DNA of 64,000 nt from Aspergillus flavus. Its lineage: Eukaryota; Ascomycota; Eurotiomycetes; Eurotiales; Aspergillaceae. The notes beneath the pieces were generated by a model. The model saw only the letters and a program-made list of their open reading frames with translations, searched no databases and had not been told where the DNA came from. Position 1 is the first letter of the stretch, and each line of letters starts with the position of its first letter. Below, one piece after another: positions 47,240-60,170 of the stretch. The position numbers and the translations under genes are program-made. The stretch lies in contig NC_092409.1 of assembly GCF_009017415.1 (NCBI RefSeq), forward strand, positions 5,146,001 through 5,210,000. Direction: 5' to 3'.

Positions 47240-48181
47240 GCGTCTTTTCTCTTTCTTTTCGTTTATGCCGCGTTTCTTTACTTGTCATCCCTGTAACTTA
47301 GTGTAAATTCTTCCCCCGTTACAATCCTTCTTGGGTTCCGCATTCTGCAGCCCTTTCGTGGTACTTCATGATTTCTGTGTTAGTTAGGTACTTTACGACA
47401 GTGTGTCAGTATGTGAAATGCATCTAATAAGTCTCCAAACTATTCTATATCACTCTCAATATCTCTCTATCAGTTGCGTTCCATGACCCTCTATCCGCCT
47501 TGAAATTAGACGGAACAGCCCCAGTATGTCGCTATACCACATAGTTCTAGGACAAAGATAATTGGTATTCCTTTCAAGATTAAATAGCACCGGAACCCAC
47601 AAAAAAAATCAAGTGTCTCACACTACGAAAAACATCCATCCAGGTCCGAGTTCTATACCCTAAACAACAAAAGTCAAGTATAGTGCAAAAAGAGCCAAAC
47701 CCAAGTGAGCCTAGCCTAACTCCATTGAATACGGCCTATGAATAAAACCACCCTAGTGACACCTCATCATGTCCAGGGACTTGTTTGAGGAAACTTTCAA
47801 ATTATTCTGCCGGTGGTTTGGGGTACCGTCGCTGCCTTGTTTGGGTTTAGCTCTCTTGTTGGTCTGTTTTGATGAAGTCATGGACGGTCCTCTTAGCAGT
47901 ATTCACACTATGGTGGGGGTTATAGTGGGGATGCATTACGAGTATTGTTAATGAGTATTTTCTTCTGCATTTATGTTTGTAGAGAGAGGTATTGTGCCCT
48001 TCAGGGGTTTAACAAAAGAAAATAGTATGATTGCTAGCGGGAACTGTACATGATTGGAAATCCTAAACTGAACATGAAAAAAAGAGAATACTCCTGCTCA
48101 ACCATCTTTATCTAGAGAAACAGGTTTGATTATTTCCCCCCAATCATCCTATCATCAGTCTACAAAAAGCGGAATGATAGT
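47240..48181. other. Convergent intergenic spacer
   Basis: Shared 3' region of the nucleoporin and complex I genes. A 60-codon frame at 47,769 has no support. No RNA or repeat recognised. Confidence 0.55.
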
Positions 48182-49831
48182 TTACATGCCCGGGGAAATC
48201 AGCTTGCCCTCGGCCCTGCTGTTAGGGTGCCAGCCACCGGCATAAGGGGCCTGTCCGAGCTCCTGAGCATGCTCCCTGATTTTAGCCTCTAGTTCGGGGC
48301 GGAAGTGACGGATGAGACCCTGGATGGGCCAGGCGAAGGCCTCACCCAGAGCACAAATGGTGTGGCCCTCGACCTGCTTGGTCAGCTCCTGGAGCATGTC
48401 GATTTCACGCTCACGGGCCTGGCCAGTCTCCATACGCTGCATAATCTGCTGGGTCCACTTGCTTCCCTCACGGCAAGGAGTGCACTGACCGCAACTCTCG
48501 TGCCTGTAGAAGCTAGACAGACGGGAGATGGCGCGGACAATGTCGGTGGACTTGTCCATGACGATCACGGCGGCGGTACCGAGACCGCTCTGGCTGTCCT
48601 TGAGAGCGTCGAAATCCATGAGCTGGTCATCACAGACAGACTTGGGGATGACAGGGGTCGAGGAACCACCGGGAATGACAGCCAGGAGGTTGTCCCAGCC
48701 ACCGCGGACACCACCGCAGTGACGATCGATCAGCTCACGAAGAGGGATGGACATCTCCTCCTCGACGGTAACGGGGTTGTTGACGTGGCCGGAAATACAG
48801 TACAGCTTGGTACCAGCGTTGCGCTCACGACCGAATGAGGAGAACCAGCTGGCACCACGACGCATGATAGTGGGGGTCACAGCGACGGTCTCAACATTGG
48901 TGACGGTACTGGGGCAGCCGAACAGACCGACAGCAGCAGGGAATGGGGGCTTAAGACGAGGCTTGCCGGCTTTACCCTCGATGGACTCGATCAAAGAGGT
49001 TTCCTCACCACAAACATAAGCACCCATACCACGGTGGATGTAGACGTCGAAATCGTAACCGGTTCCGCAGGCGTTCTTGCCGATCAGACCAGCCTCATAG
49101 GCCTCGTTGATGGCCCGCTGGAGGACGGTAGCTTCATGGTAGAACTCGCCACGGATGTAGATGTAGGCAGCGTTGGCGTTCATCGCACGACCGACAACGA
49201 GACAGCCTTCAATGAGCTTCTGGGGGTCCTTGCGCATAATCTCACGGTCCTTGCAGGTTCCGGGCTCACCCTCATCGGCATTGACGACCAGATAACGGGG
49301 TCTGGGGTCCTTATCCCAGTCCTTGAAGTTCATGAAAGACTAAAGGGTCATTGTATGTTAGACCCTAGGGGTCCGGAACCGTCTCTCGATCAGTACTTAC
49401 GTATTTCAATCCTGAGGGGAAACCAGCACCACCACGACCACGAAGACCAGAAGCTTTGAGTTCCGAGATAAGCTATAATTTGACAACAACGAGCCTGCAT
49501 TAGCATTGAACCAATCCGAGATAGAACACGCCACAGGATGATGGTCCATGGCAAATGGGCGAACGCCTACCCAGTCATCGCCCTTCAGAACAATATCCTT
49601 GGTCCTATGCCAATCACCGTACTTCATTGCCGACTTCAGATCGGCGCCATGGTGTCCGTAAAGGTTTGTGAAAATCCGGTCCTGGTCCTGCAGACCGCCA
49701 TGATGCCGTACTGGGGGGGCGTTGTCCTGGACGGTCGCGAAGGTGCGGGCAGCCTGGCCCTGGACTCGGAGGGAGCGGGAGGAAAGGTTGGCGAGGGAGG
49801 AAGACGAGGGAGCCGCCGCTCGAGATATCAT
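48182..49831 (-). CDS. nuo51: NADH:ubiquinone oxidoreductase 51 kDa subunit
   Basis: Three exons, 49831-49571, 49472-49401 and 49339-48182, giving 496 residues. This is the NADH- and FMN-binding subunit of mitochondrial complex I (NDUFV1 family). The N-terminus ([20 protein letters not shown] and on to RTFA) is a typical mitochondrial presequence. FMN/NADH loop: [19 protein letters not shown], assembled across intron 2, then [17 protein letters not shown] and [17 protein letters not shown]. The C-terminal 4Fe-4S ligands are in [12 protein letters not shown] with a later Cys in HTICALGEA. Length is as expected. Introns have GTAGGC and GTAAGT donors and TAG acceptors. Confidence 0.96.
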
Positions 49832-50098
49832 TGTGATAGCTGGCCCAATGGCTGCGGGGAGATTCGGGGGAGAGGGAGGAGTGGAAAGGGTTCAATGATG
49901 GAGACTCGCTGTCGTTGAGCTTCACGGGCGCGGCAATTCCTGCGCTTGCTGAATATCCGCCTTTCGCCCGTCGCTGATTGGCCCCGATTAAGTCACGTGG
50001 TATGTGCTGAGTCAGATATCCATCGATATGTATTACTAATCATTATTGTTTTACATTGTATAACCTCAACTATACACACCAAATGTACACGCTCCCTT

Positions 50099-52314
50099 CT
50101 ACTGCGGGATATACAGACATGGCGCCGTAGAGAGCATCACTTGTCCTTGCCCGGGCTGCTCTGCGGCCAACAAAGCCAGCGGTTCCTCTGGTACCTGCAC
50201 GCTTTCTTGCTCCGTAATCATCCATGCCCATCGGAGCCAGTTAGGAGAAAGCCACCAGTTATCTCCCTGCCATTCTCCTGTGAATTTCTCCAAGTCGGAG
50301 AAGATAGCACCGTTCCGTGTTTTCATTCCCTCAAGCACGTTATCAAACATGTCCAGCAACTGCTCATCATCCTCATCTTCGAGCGCCCATAGTACATCTT
50401 CAGGAGGAGCTGGGTAGTTCTCGAGAAGGCATCTGGCCCATTTACTGAGTCGAGATGAAAGAGAAACTGTCTCACTGTTAGATTCTCCAGCGGTGTGAGC
50501 CGCTCTGATAAAGCAGAGGAACATCGGGAAGGCAAAGGGGGATGTTTCAAGGCTTCCCCTCAGCATCGGGATAGCCCTTCCAGCGTTCTGAGTGACGCCC
50601 TGTAAGCACGCTTTGCAGGGTTGTTGCATCTCAACGGGAAGTATTTCGGGCAAGTCATCCAACACAAATAGCTCTCCATTGTTTGCAAGAACTGACTGGC
50701 GCTCGAGAATGCGCACCTGTATCCGAGACCGTATTTCCTCTGGGAACTTTCCTGGAGGCACACGGACCATATGGGAACCGAGAAGCTGTTTTGTCTCCTC
50801 CCAGCTTCCTCCAAAGTTGTGCTGTCGCGCCCGGTTTAGAGTCCATGCTGCAATGACCAAAGCCGTTTCGGACAGCATGATTTGACTGTCGCGATAGATT
50901 TTTGCATGGGTCTGCTTGAGATTACCAGGGTTCTGTAGGTCGGCCGCTGAAGATCTTAACTTTACAATATGTGTGATCAACTCGATGATGATCTGGCTGA
51001 GGGCGGCAAGAGTGGTTCGCGAGTTCCCGTAAGTGTCTGGGATTCGGATGCTTTGCTCCGTGACTTCAAGAGTCTCCAATTCCCTATTGTTAGCTGCCAA
51101 TATCGAGACAGCGTCGAAAAGTGCCGGGGAGAAGATCGAATGCTCCATCGGCGTATCAGGAGCAAGAAGAGGGTAAAAGACATTAAAAACGTAGTACGGA
51201 TCATCCGTCTCTTTAGCCAGTCCCGGGAACATCTGTAGCTGCTGAGATCTTGCCATCTGAAGTGGACTGCCAGGTGGTGCTCGTAAGCTGACAATACGAT
51301 AGTCACAAGGATTATTCGGAAGGCAAAAGCCATAATTCATCATTACTAGCAAAGAGTTAGCTACCCACACAGGCCACCTATAATGTAACACTTACACTGC
51401 TCATTATTTCGGGGCCCGTAATTGTTTGAAATCTCCTGACCGGCGGCGACGTCTTCCAGGACTAAAAATGCAACATTCCCCTTGCCAGCGCGCCACTCTA
51501 CCTTTGCAAGTGGACGATGATTTAGAATGTCAATGAAGGGTAGGAGCACAGAAACGTTTTCCTCAGGGAGCTGTGTATCGGGAATCACACCAGAGAGCAC
51601 TTTAGCGGAGAACGCCCGCGAAACAAAGATGGTCGACGCCCAAAGATAAAGATCCCTATATGAGATTCGTCAACTCCGTGCCGTTGGCCATGAGCAGACA
51701 CAGTTGTGGCTTATTACTTACCAAGTGTACTTCTCAGCACCATCGAACCCAGCCTTACAGAGCTCAGTGTATACAGTTCCATACTTCTCCTTTAGTAAAT
51801 TGGCTTTCTGTTGTCTCGCTGGGGATAGACTTGTGCCTTCCAGCCATTCCAGGTCATCTCCTTCATAGTAGAGAGGAGTGGTCAAAGCACCAGGCTGAGG
51901 AAGCGTCCTGATATACGGGTACCAGAAACCCTCCTTTCCCTGGAGGTACTGCCCCATCAAAAAAAAGATTGATGATTCTTCCTGTCCCACCGCTTCCGCA
52001 AATCCGCGAGGGAAATGGACTCCGTGCTCAGGGAAAGAAATGAAACTTCCATCATCTGTGTTGAAACTGTAGCCGATAACATTGAAATACGACATTGTGG
52101 AAGTCAGAGGCGTTTTGATGATATGGGTATTACTGGGAACACCATCTTTCCAGTCATTCTTAACCTGGAGATGCACGCCGCGCCGTTCATCCTTGGCTAT
52201 TTCAACGCTTTCGTGAAGCTGACCACCCTTGCTGACCATCCAATCCAACAGTGCGGTATAATGTTCCAAACTGCTGTCATTGTTGGGCCTATACCGAGTC
52301 AGACACGATGCCAT
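50099..52314 (-). CDS. SET-domain protein, putative lysine methyltransferase
   Basis: Three exons, 52314-51722, 51655-51396 and 51345-50099, giving 699 residues; the donors include GTAAGT twice. The SET core is split over the introns: DILNHRPLAKVEW, EISNNYGPRNNEQ/LMMNYGFCLPNNPCDY, which match the NHxP-, NYG- and YGF-N-P-D-type SET motifs of the Rubisco-methyltransferase/SETD6-like class. The long C-terminal part (about 400 residues, helical, no recognised domain) would correspond to the substrate-binding extension. Such enzymes methylate cytosolic or ribosomal proteins more often than histones, but the substrate is not visible. The start at 52314 (MASCLTRYRP) aligns with the N-terminal SET region; an upstream in-frame Met is possible but adds only hydrophobic residues. 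Confidence 0.83.
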
Positions 52315-52501
52315 GTAAGCCGGGCAGGTCAATAGTGGCGGGAAATTGACAGGCATGAAGCAGAAAAACGATATATGACAAATAGCCACATAATTGAGGC
52401 GGGGTTAGGATTCGAGAGAGGTTTGAAAGCGCTAAGTACAGTTTGAACCCAGGAGTAATAGTCACGGGTGGTAAAGCCAAGTTACTGTTTTTTTCCTTTT
52501 T

Positions 52502-52550
<49 letters not shown>

Positions 52551-53382
52551 GCTAAATAAATCCTTTTCAGCAACTTCGATCCGCCGGGTCATAAGTTACT
52601 TCGCGATAGATGGCTTGGGGTATCGCGGTAAGGAAAAAGGGAAAAATAGAAAGAAAAGACTTCTGGAAGCTTACCCTTGGGCAGCCGCGCCTAGGGCTGA
52701 TGTGTCAGACATTCTGAGTTCTTCCGGGATAAGACACAGGCGTCCCCCTACTTAACCTGTGGTGATTTTTAAGGTTGCTGGAGAGTTGGGCGGTTTCTGA
52801 TATTCAAGAGGAGGGGTAGATAAATGTTCGAATGCGGTGTCCCACTTTTACCCGAAGAGCAGGATTGATAAGTTTTTATACGTACAATCCAGTAAAATAC
52901 TACTAGGACTACTTAACATGGAAACCGTGGGAATTGAAATCAATGCTTCTAACTCAATATCGTACAGTGCACGTCTCTGCTGAAAAAGAATCCTCCCACC
53001 AAAGACACAGATAGATGTCAACAACAAACAAAACGCCAACGAAGCGTCCCAAGAAAAAAGGGAAAAAAAAGACGAAGAAAATAAAGACAAAGAAATCACC
53101 ATTCCGCAAGAGACCGATGCTTCTTTTCGGAAACACTGCAGGACAGAAAACCCAATGTTACCCAACCTCTAGTAGCGAATCCCAAATGCTCCAGCCAGAA
53201 GTCACAGCAGTCTAACCAACGCTAAGTCTTCTCAACGTGCTAGAGTCTGTAAGCGCTATGCAGTCAGTAGTGTACAATTTTTCGGAGGACTCGTTTCGCC
53301 AGGTTGCCAAACACGACCCCTCCAACACTTCAATCAACGGCTGGCCCCAAGGCTTAGAATGACTTCACGATCACGGTGTCAC
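52315..53382. other. Intergenic region with long poly(T)
   Basis: Promoter side of the SET gene and 3' flank of the SAPS gene. It contains a 43-T run at 52507-52549 and A-rich DNA near 53,050-53,090. No gene supported. Confidence 0.55.
52507..52549 (+). repeat. Poly(T) tract, 43 T
   Basis: Longest homopolymer in the window, about 190 bases upstream of the SET gene start. On the transcribed strand it is poly(A). Likely a promoter poly(dA:dT) element and a site of length variation and sequencing error. Confidence 0.85.
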
Positions 53383-56300
53383 TCAAGACTTCTTCCCTGG
53401 AACTAGGATTTCCACCAGTCCATCGTCTTCACCATCACTGCTGTCATTCTGATCGTCATCACCAAAAGGGGAGACCCCAAAGCGAGATCGTCGGAAGCTC
53501 TTATATCGTCCAGGTCCAAGATCCGGGTAGCCTAAGGATTCGTTCATAATAGCTTCGTCTTCTTCGTCCGAGTCCATCATGTCGGTCCCGCCAGATGGAC
53601 CCACCATTTCGCCCATGTCGTCATCATCATCATCGTCTACCTCGAGAGGGATACGTTCTTTGCGTCTCAAACCCTCACTTCTGCCGTCGACGTCGTCCTC
53701 TGATGAATTGGTTGAGAAAGAGTCAGGCGGACTGAATCCTGAATCGGGGAATGTAGGTGACGAGAAAGGCTCGTCCTTGTTCGCTGACGGAAAATCTGTT
53801 GAGGGAAAGGCATTGGAAGGGGAGCCCCCACCGTCGCCATCGTCATCTACACCAGCAACTACAAACGGATTGGTAGGCCACTGGGAACTCTCGTGTGCGT
53901 TCGTTTGCGCCTTCTCTTCGCCGCCATTCTCCTCAGTGCCTTCAGCCGCCTGCTGCTTTTGAGCGGCGAGTCGCGCAGCTAGCTGCCGCCGTGCGCGAGA
54001 GGGGCCGAGACTAAGAGGAGCCGGAGGAGGAGGCAGAATCGGAATAGGTTGACTTGTGGAATTAGTAGATGTCTGTGATCGAGATTGGGTTAGTGAAACT
54101 GCAACATCAAGCATACATTAAACATGTAAAGTGTATGCGGGAACTATAAAAGCACAAGGATACTGCGGAGAAAGGGACAATGGTGTACAAAAACGAAGGA
54201 GTCGACGTCTAAGCTGAAAGCCAGAAGACTACTTCTAAAACTCGTAGAAACTGTTTGGCATCGAACAAAACGTCACATGACCCTTGGGAGTTGCGGTTTT
54301 TCTTGAATGACTTCATACTTGAATGAAAAGTGCTCCAAGCCAAGCGCGTTATGTGCATGGCCCTCATGTAACCACCACTATTCCCGTCATCCATCATGCG
54401 CTGACCCTCTGCAGCTGGTTCACATAGAACAGTTGGGGAAAAGGCAAAACAAGATGCAACAATGTATACAAGAAGAGAATCAAAGGGGGAAGGCGAAGAT
54501 GAATTCCAAGACTTAATAATCCCGCATATCGACGTCACTAAAGAAATCATCACCCACATTTTCAGAACCGCCTTCGGCGGATTGATCAGCGAGGTTTCTG
54601 TCATCCTGATCTTCCATGTCTTCATCCTCGTCATCACTTGAGCTGGCAAACCCGCTTAGGAGAGAACTGCCTCCACCGCTGAGACCGAAAGCCCCGCCAG
54701 AGACACTTCCTTGACTCATCATGTCAAAGCCCTGGAAAGTAGATCCTCCAGTCGCCCCGTTTAACCCAGCATCTGCAAGAGCCGATGAGCCAGTCATGCT
54801 TTGACCCGAGTTAAGCATGCCCTGGCGGTGTCCAATGGACATGTCCGGGCGTACCCCACCAAGAATGGCATTATCGCGCTCTCTAGTCTCCGAAAGCGTT
54901 TGCTCGACATAGTCTATCCACTCTGGGTTTAAGACGTTCTCCATAACAGTTGGAGAAAGCAATTCAGGTGGGTGTCGCTCGCTGAACTTGACAACCTCCT
55001 CTGCGATCAGGGTTAAATGGCCCATGTAGCCAAGTCTGATCTGCTTGGTCCGCTGCGTTTCATCACTCCGCTTCTGTCCTTCTACAATCTCCTGGGTTAT
55101 CCGCCCAGTTTCGAAGACGTCAACCGCCAAGACGCGGTTATAACCACGTTCCATGGGTCCATTAAACACTTGCTGTATAACGTCGTATACAACATTGTGA
55201 AGGAAGTTGTTCCACGGGAATCGGAAGAAGAAGCCCTGGCGTGCAAGGTTAGTAATGGAGGATAACTGCCTTTTGGCGCAACACTTACCAAAATAGTAGG
55301 TACAACTCGATTCTCCACAAACATCAGCTTGAGATAATCCCCTACAACAGGCTGACCGTTGGGGTCAAGTTGAATGTCTGGGTGCAACTGTTTTCGTGGT
55401 TCACCCTCAGTTGTTTGTACCTCTGCAGCAGAGTTAGTGGGGCTTGAAGCATCACGGGCCTTTCCAGCAGTTTCAGGGTTCTGTGAGCCTGGTTGCTGAT
55501 TCTGTTGTTTGGAAGCAAAGAGAGGAGGTGGAACAGACTCCGACACGGAAGAAGTTGGAGTAGTTTCCTGTTCTTGATTATCTTCCAAAGCAACCGGAGA
55601 CTCCCTAGGTGCTGCGTCTGTAGATGATCTGTTATCGTTCGCGGTTTGATTAGTGTCGAGTGTCACCTCTCTGACCCGATCAGTTATTCCCAATGCAGTA
55701 GGAGACATTGGGTCTGAAGAAGGAGGATGCGTTTGCATGGTCTCATCGTTTGTTGCATCTTTCTGGTCTTCATCTTTGTGTACTGGCACACCGGACCCTT
55801 GTTCCTCTGCTGGTGCAGAGCCCTGTAGTTCTGACGAGGGTATGCGCTGGGATTGCACTTCTTGGCCAGAGGTGTCCTTGGATTCAGCAGTATCTTTCTC
55901 CTTATCGGCAAGGACACCCGATGAGCTAACATCTTCGAATCCATCCTCACCTGTATTCGCGACCTCAAAAACTCTAGAGTCCTCGGGAGAGCCATACCCA
56001 ACCATTGACCCATTGACAAAATCCACCGTAGAGTCATTACCATCGAAAGCGGAGGTCTCTTCTCTGTTTGCGTTGAAAGCGCCCTCTCGTAATAACTTTT
56101 CGCGTTCAGCATCCCGCTGTTGTACATACTCCTCGCTCCCGGGTTGGTTCAAGAGAGCCATGTTACTGCAGTGTAGCAGCTCAGCCATCAGTTCGCAAGT
56201 CTTAAATCGGTCGAAACCTAATGGTTCGATCTTCGCCCCCCAAGCTGAACTTAATTTGCCCCTATCTACGCTCTTAAGTTTCTCACCATCCTTAACAGTG

Positions 56301-57442
56301 TGCTTCGAACTTTGAATCAACTTCATAAAGTCGGGGATGTGCTTAGCGAAGATTCGAAGGAGGTTACCGAGATAGATAGGGTCGTATGTGGTGGGTAGCG
56401 AGTCAGGGCTATTGATAGTGTCCGGATCATAGTCAGAGTTATTCTTGCGGATGACCTCAATGACAATACCCACGCCCACAGTTAAAGGGTTGCCACCCTG
56501 TAGCATAGCCTTGATGAGGCTTTCCACACAAGGTTTGGAAACCAACTGACGCGTCAAACTGTTAGGGCCAATGCAGGTCTGATCATTCTGCGTTGCGTTC
56601 GCGGATATAGTGATTATAGCTTTGAGAAAATCGCCGGCCGAAGTTTGAACCGAGGCTGGCCAATCCGAAGATAAGAATGAAAGAAGCTTAGGTATCAGGT
56701 CTTGTGTTTTGAGCCACTGTGAACTGCGCGTCAGCAATGGGAAAGTCTAGGGTGGGCTTTTCCACTATGAACTTACGTCGACGATACCTTGGCCACCTTC
56801 TACCTTCTCGAGACTGATGATCTTAAGCAAAAGGTCCATGACCATAGGGTTATCAATGTGCTGCAGGATCGCTGGGATAATTCCTTCCAGAGATTTGAGG
56901 AAATCCAGCATCTCGCTAGTTTTCCTGTCAAAGAGTGTCTCATTCACTTTAGTGAAATAGCTCGCTTGAAGAGAGTCTAGAGGCGGCGATCTTCGCAGAA
57001 AACCCCAGAAGTCTCGGAGATGATCAGGGTTCAGCATGATAGAGTCCAATATCGACCATACTTCAGCGGAGAGAATCTCGCAAGCGACGTATGCACGCTT
57101 GAGCCGTTCCTTCTCTGCTCTTTCTAAGTCTTCAGGATCCAAGATATCCTTCAACGGATCTCCCCGCTTTTCTTCCTCCGTGGTAGTATCCTTATTCCCA
57201 TTAGTGTCATTGACATCATCCTCATCATCATCATCGTTCACTAGGCTAGGGGCGGTAACATGGTCCATAAGGCGTTTCAAGACATTATCATCTCGTAAAT
57301 ACTCTATGAGCTTCGTATTATGTTGTTTAAGCTCCTGAATCAGCTCCGACTCATCCAGTAACTCTTCAAGGCTGACATCAGGCTTGTCAAGAAGGGTATC
57401 AATTGAGGAGATACTTGCATATCCACCAAAGCGCCAAAACAT
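53383..57442 (-). CDS. ekc1: SAPS-family Sit4-phosphatase-associated protein (Ekc1-like)
   Basis: Starts MFWRFGGYASISSIDTLLDKP, the conserved opening of SAPS proteins, which are regulatory subunits of Sit4/PP6 phosphatases. Exons 57442-56777, 56716-55289 and 55235-54513 read through to VDMRDY and a stop at 54513, giving 938 residues. A second coding-like block at 54072-53383 (about 229 residues) contains PSRARRQLAARLAAQKQQ and an acidic tail ending GLVEILVPGKKS, which I associate with the C-terminus of SAPS proteins. It can be joined in phase by splicing from a GTGGGT donor at 54557 to the CACAG acceptor ending at 54073 (485-nt intron), giving about 1,153 residues. Whether both forms exist, or the tail is separate, needs RNA data. 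The middle (residues 450-650) is Ser/Glu-rich and disordered. Confidence 0.8.
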
Positions 57443-59204
57443 GTTGGATTATATAACTGGACGAACAGATTCATGGAAAGGAACAACGTATCACAAGCAC
57501 TTTTGGGGCGGTTTTTCTTCGCCGAGGTATCGTGATGGGAAGATCTATATGGTACAGAACCGCGGGAGCGACTAGGGCGATTTAGAATGCTCGTGCGGAG
57601 CGCAATGATCAGGAATACACGGCGCAATATGTCTGTAGATTGATCGCTTCCAAAGACGTTAAGTTCGTAATATGCAAGTCGTCTCAGAATAGAAAAGGGT
57701 GACAATGGTGGGCAAGACAAAACACGGTCGGAGCGACCAAGCGCTAAACGTGCAGAAGAGCTAAGTTAGTAATCGTAACTCATGGGCTAAGAGCATAAAA
57801 CACCAGGTCGAAGGACCATGACTTCCGGCGGCAATAAGCATATGAGGTTCAACAACGTCACGGCCGCCCGGGAAGGGAAAAAGAAGCAACAATGGCAAAT
57901 TAGGGGAGATCCAGGCTCGCTGATAAGCAGTCGCTACATGCGTCGAGGGGTCATCAGTAATCCAGAAACATACCTTCAGAACCGAAGGGAGTGACAATGA
58001 AGGGAAACAGTCGACAAACTCCTGATTATAGGGAGTAAGGTCGGACTAATTAAGTTCGTCAGAGGCACAAACAGTGAATGATGTGCGTAGGCGAAACCAG
58101 TCCGTCAAGTTGGAGGGGGTAAAGGTGGAGGATTCGGGTCACCTCCATCCGTCAATCGATCAATCAAAACAATGAATCAAGCAATCAGTCAATCAATCCG
58201 GTAGACAGGCGGACTGACGGTCGAAATAGCAAGACAAAGATGACGGGCTGACGCTGGGGAATCACGTTGGATGTGGTGCGCTGGCGGCTGCGTCTGGATC
58301 GGCCGGCAACTTTGATCCCTGGAAGTTCGCTGAATCAAAGGCAGGGCGAAAAGTACCCAACGAGCCCGACAAGCGGCGGCGGGGAAAATCACATTTAATA
58401 CGCGAGAGGAGGGGGGGAGGAAACAAGAGAAAGAGAAAGTAGGCAGCCGAGCGCTTCAGATCTGGGGGTTTTAATTATTTGAAACTTATTAAGCTTACTC
58501 CACAGTATCTTACAATGATCATTATTACTCTTAAAACTCTTTCTCAGGTCACTGACTCTTCAACAATTTGATCAGTCCATGCGTCCTGGTGTAGTTTTAG
58601 GTAGTTTGTTCAGCTGCAGACGCACGAGACTCTTTTAATTGTTGCTGGGGACCACCTTGCAGCAAGTAAGAACTTGTATCACGTATCCGGTATGGAGTAA
58701 GGTACTGGGTACTTGATACCCGCATTGGCCATAGCTGCCCGTGCGTATAGTAAGTACCAGGTACTTTCATTCTTACCGTACCAAGATGAGATACCCATGA
58801 GTACCGTCTGTAAGTTTGCCTTGTTCATCCAGTGACCCTCATTCCTCTCAGTGTAATGTTCCTTTGGCAAATAAGCACCAAATTCCCCCAAGGTCACACG
58901 TGCTACTCGTCTGCCTAACAGATCTGACACCTGTCAGGTGATGCGAATCCTTAAAACCTATGGAGTTGCCAGTTAATCATATGAAACAGGCTACTCCAGT
59001 GCTAATACTCCGTAGACTACAGAGTACCACTTAGTATTCGAAGCCGGTTTTGTTTGCCTGAGGCAGCAACAGAAGGAGCGCCACCTTAAGAAATTACGTT
59101 AGGTTTCATTCCTACTGCTGAGATACAGTCACCTCCGCAGCTAAGTCGCTGAAATACCTCTTTTTGCAACTCGCTACCTCCTTTCCTTTTGAATAGCCAT
59201 CAAA
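57443..59204. promoter_or_regulatory. Divergent intergenic region, SAPS gene and vps60
   Basis: About 1.76 kb. It contains a cluster of AATC/CAAT words near 58,145-58,200, GTAC-rich sequence at 58,680-58,800, and TACTCCGTA at 59006-59014. No coding frame is convincing. Presumably both promoters. Confidence 0.5.
58145..58200 (+). repeat. Degenerate AATCAATC repeat cluster
   Basis: Several CAATCAATC/AATCGATC words in a row; an imperfect tetranucleotide repeat of no known function. Confidence 0.5.
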
Positions 59205-59936
59205 ATGAATCGCCTTTTTGGAGCTAAGAGTAATGCTCCCAAACCCACCCTTGACGGCGCTATCGCAAATGTAAGTACTAAGCACTATTTGTTTGTTACC
59301 CATTTCCCCGGTGTGGTTGCCCCGCATGATTAACATCCCGCTCTTTGGCAGGTGGACAATCGTGTTGCAAGCATAGACGTGAAACTGGCAGCTCTCAACT
59401 CAGAACTGTCTACCTATCAAACAAAAATCTCCAAGATGCGCGACGGACCAGGCAAAAATGCCCTCCGGCAAAAGGCGCTTAAGGTGCTGCAGCGACGGAA
59501 GCAATACGAAGCCCAACGGGAGCAGCTGTCCCAGCAATCATGGAATATGGAACAGGCTGGGATGATGCAGGACAACTTGAAGAATGTGATGACAACTGTG
59601 GACGCTATGAAGACGACTACCAAGACCCTTAAGAAGCAATACGGCAAGATCGATATAGACCAGATTGAGCGGATGCAGGATGAGATGGCCGACTTGATGG
59701 ACATCGGGAACGAGATCCAGGAAAGTATATCGCGTGCATATGATGTTCCTGAGGACGTGGATGAAGCGGAGCTCGATGCGGAATTGGAGGCGCTGGGAGA
59801 AGAGACAATGTTTGAGAACTCCATGGGTGAAAGCGCAATGCCTAGTTTCCTCCAGGATGAGGTGGCACCACCCCAGTTCATTGATGAGCCCCCAGAGCAA
59901 ACCAAGGTCAAGGAACCTGCCAGTGGTCTAGGATAA
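59205..59936 (+). CDS. vps60: ESCRT-III-related protein Vps60/CHMP5
   Basis: Two exons, 59205-59270 and 59352-59936, with an 81-nt intron (GTAAGT...GGCAG), giving 216 residues. The start MNRLFGAKSNAPKPTL is the conserved Vps60 N-terminus. A basic helical hairpin follows (KNALRQKALKVLQRRKQYEAQREQL), then AGMMQDNLKNVMTTVDAMKTTTKTLKKQYGKIDID, the CHMP5/Vps60 core, and an acidic C-terminal part (VDEAELDAELEALGEE) typical of the MIT-interacting region. Vps60 binds Vta1/Vps4 regulators on endosomes and promotes ESCRT-III disassembly. Length matches the family. Confidence 0.95.
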
Positions 59937-60170
59937 TGATGATCATGGAGATACAAGGTCGTTGGAGTTCTTCATCATGGGAGCATGGGAGTCGGGATCT
60001 TTACATATTCATCTTTAGATTGATTTAATTTGGCGTCCATTTCAAGGCATTCGTTGCTTTACGGTTCAAACTTAATAATGGCCATGTATATGACTTCTTT
60101 TCCTTCCTGTCTACCTGTTCTTTCCCTTTGAGCCATATGATTTCCCAGCGTGTGTTTTTGCAATTGGTCG

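Noticed and set aside
48305..48838. 177-codon plus-strand frame
   Set aside because: Antisense shadow of the complex I 51 kDa subunit gene.
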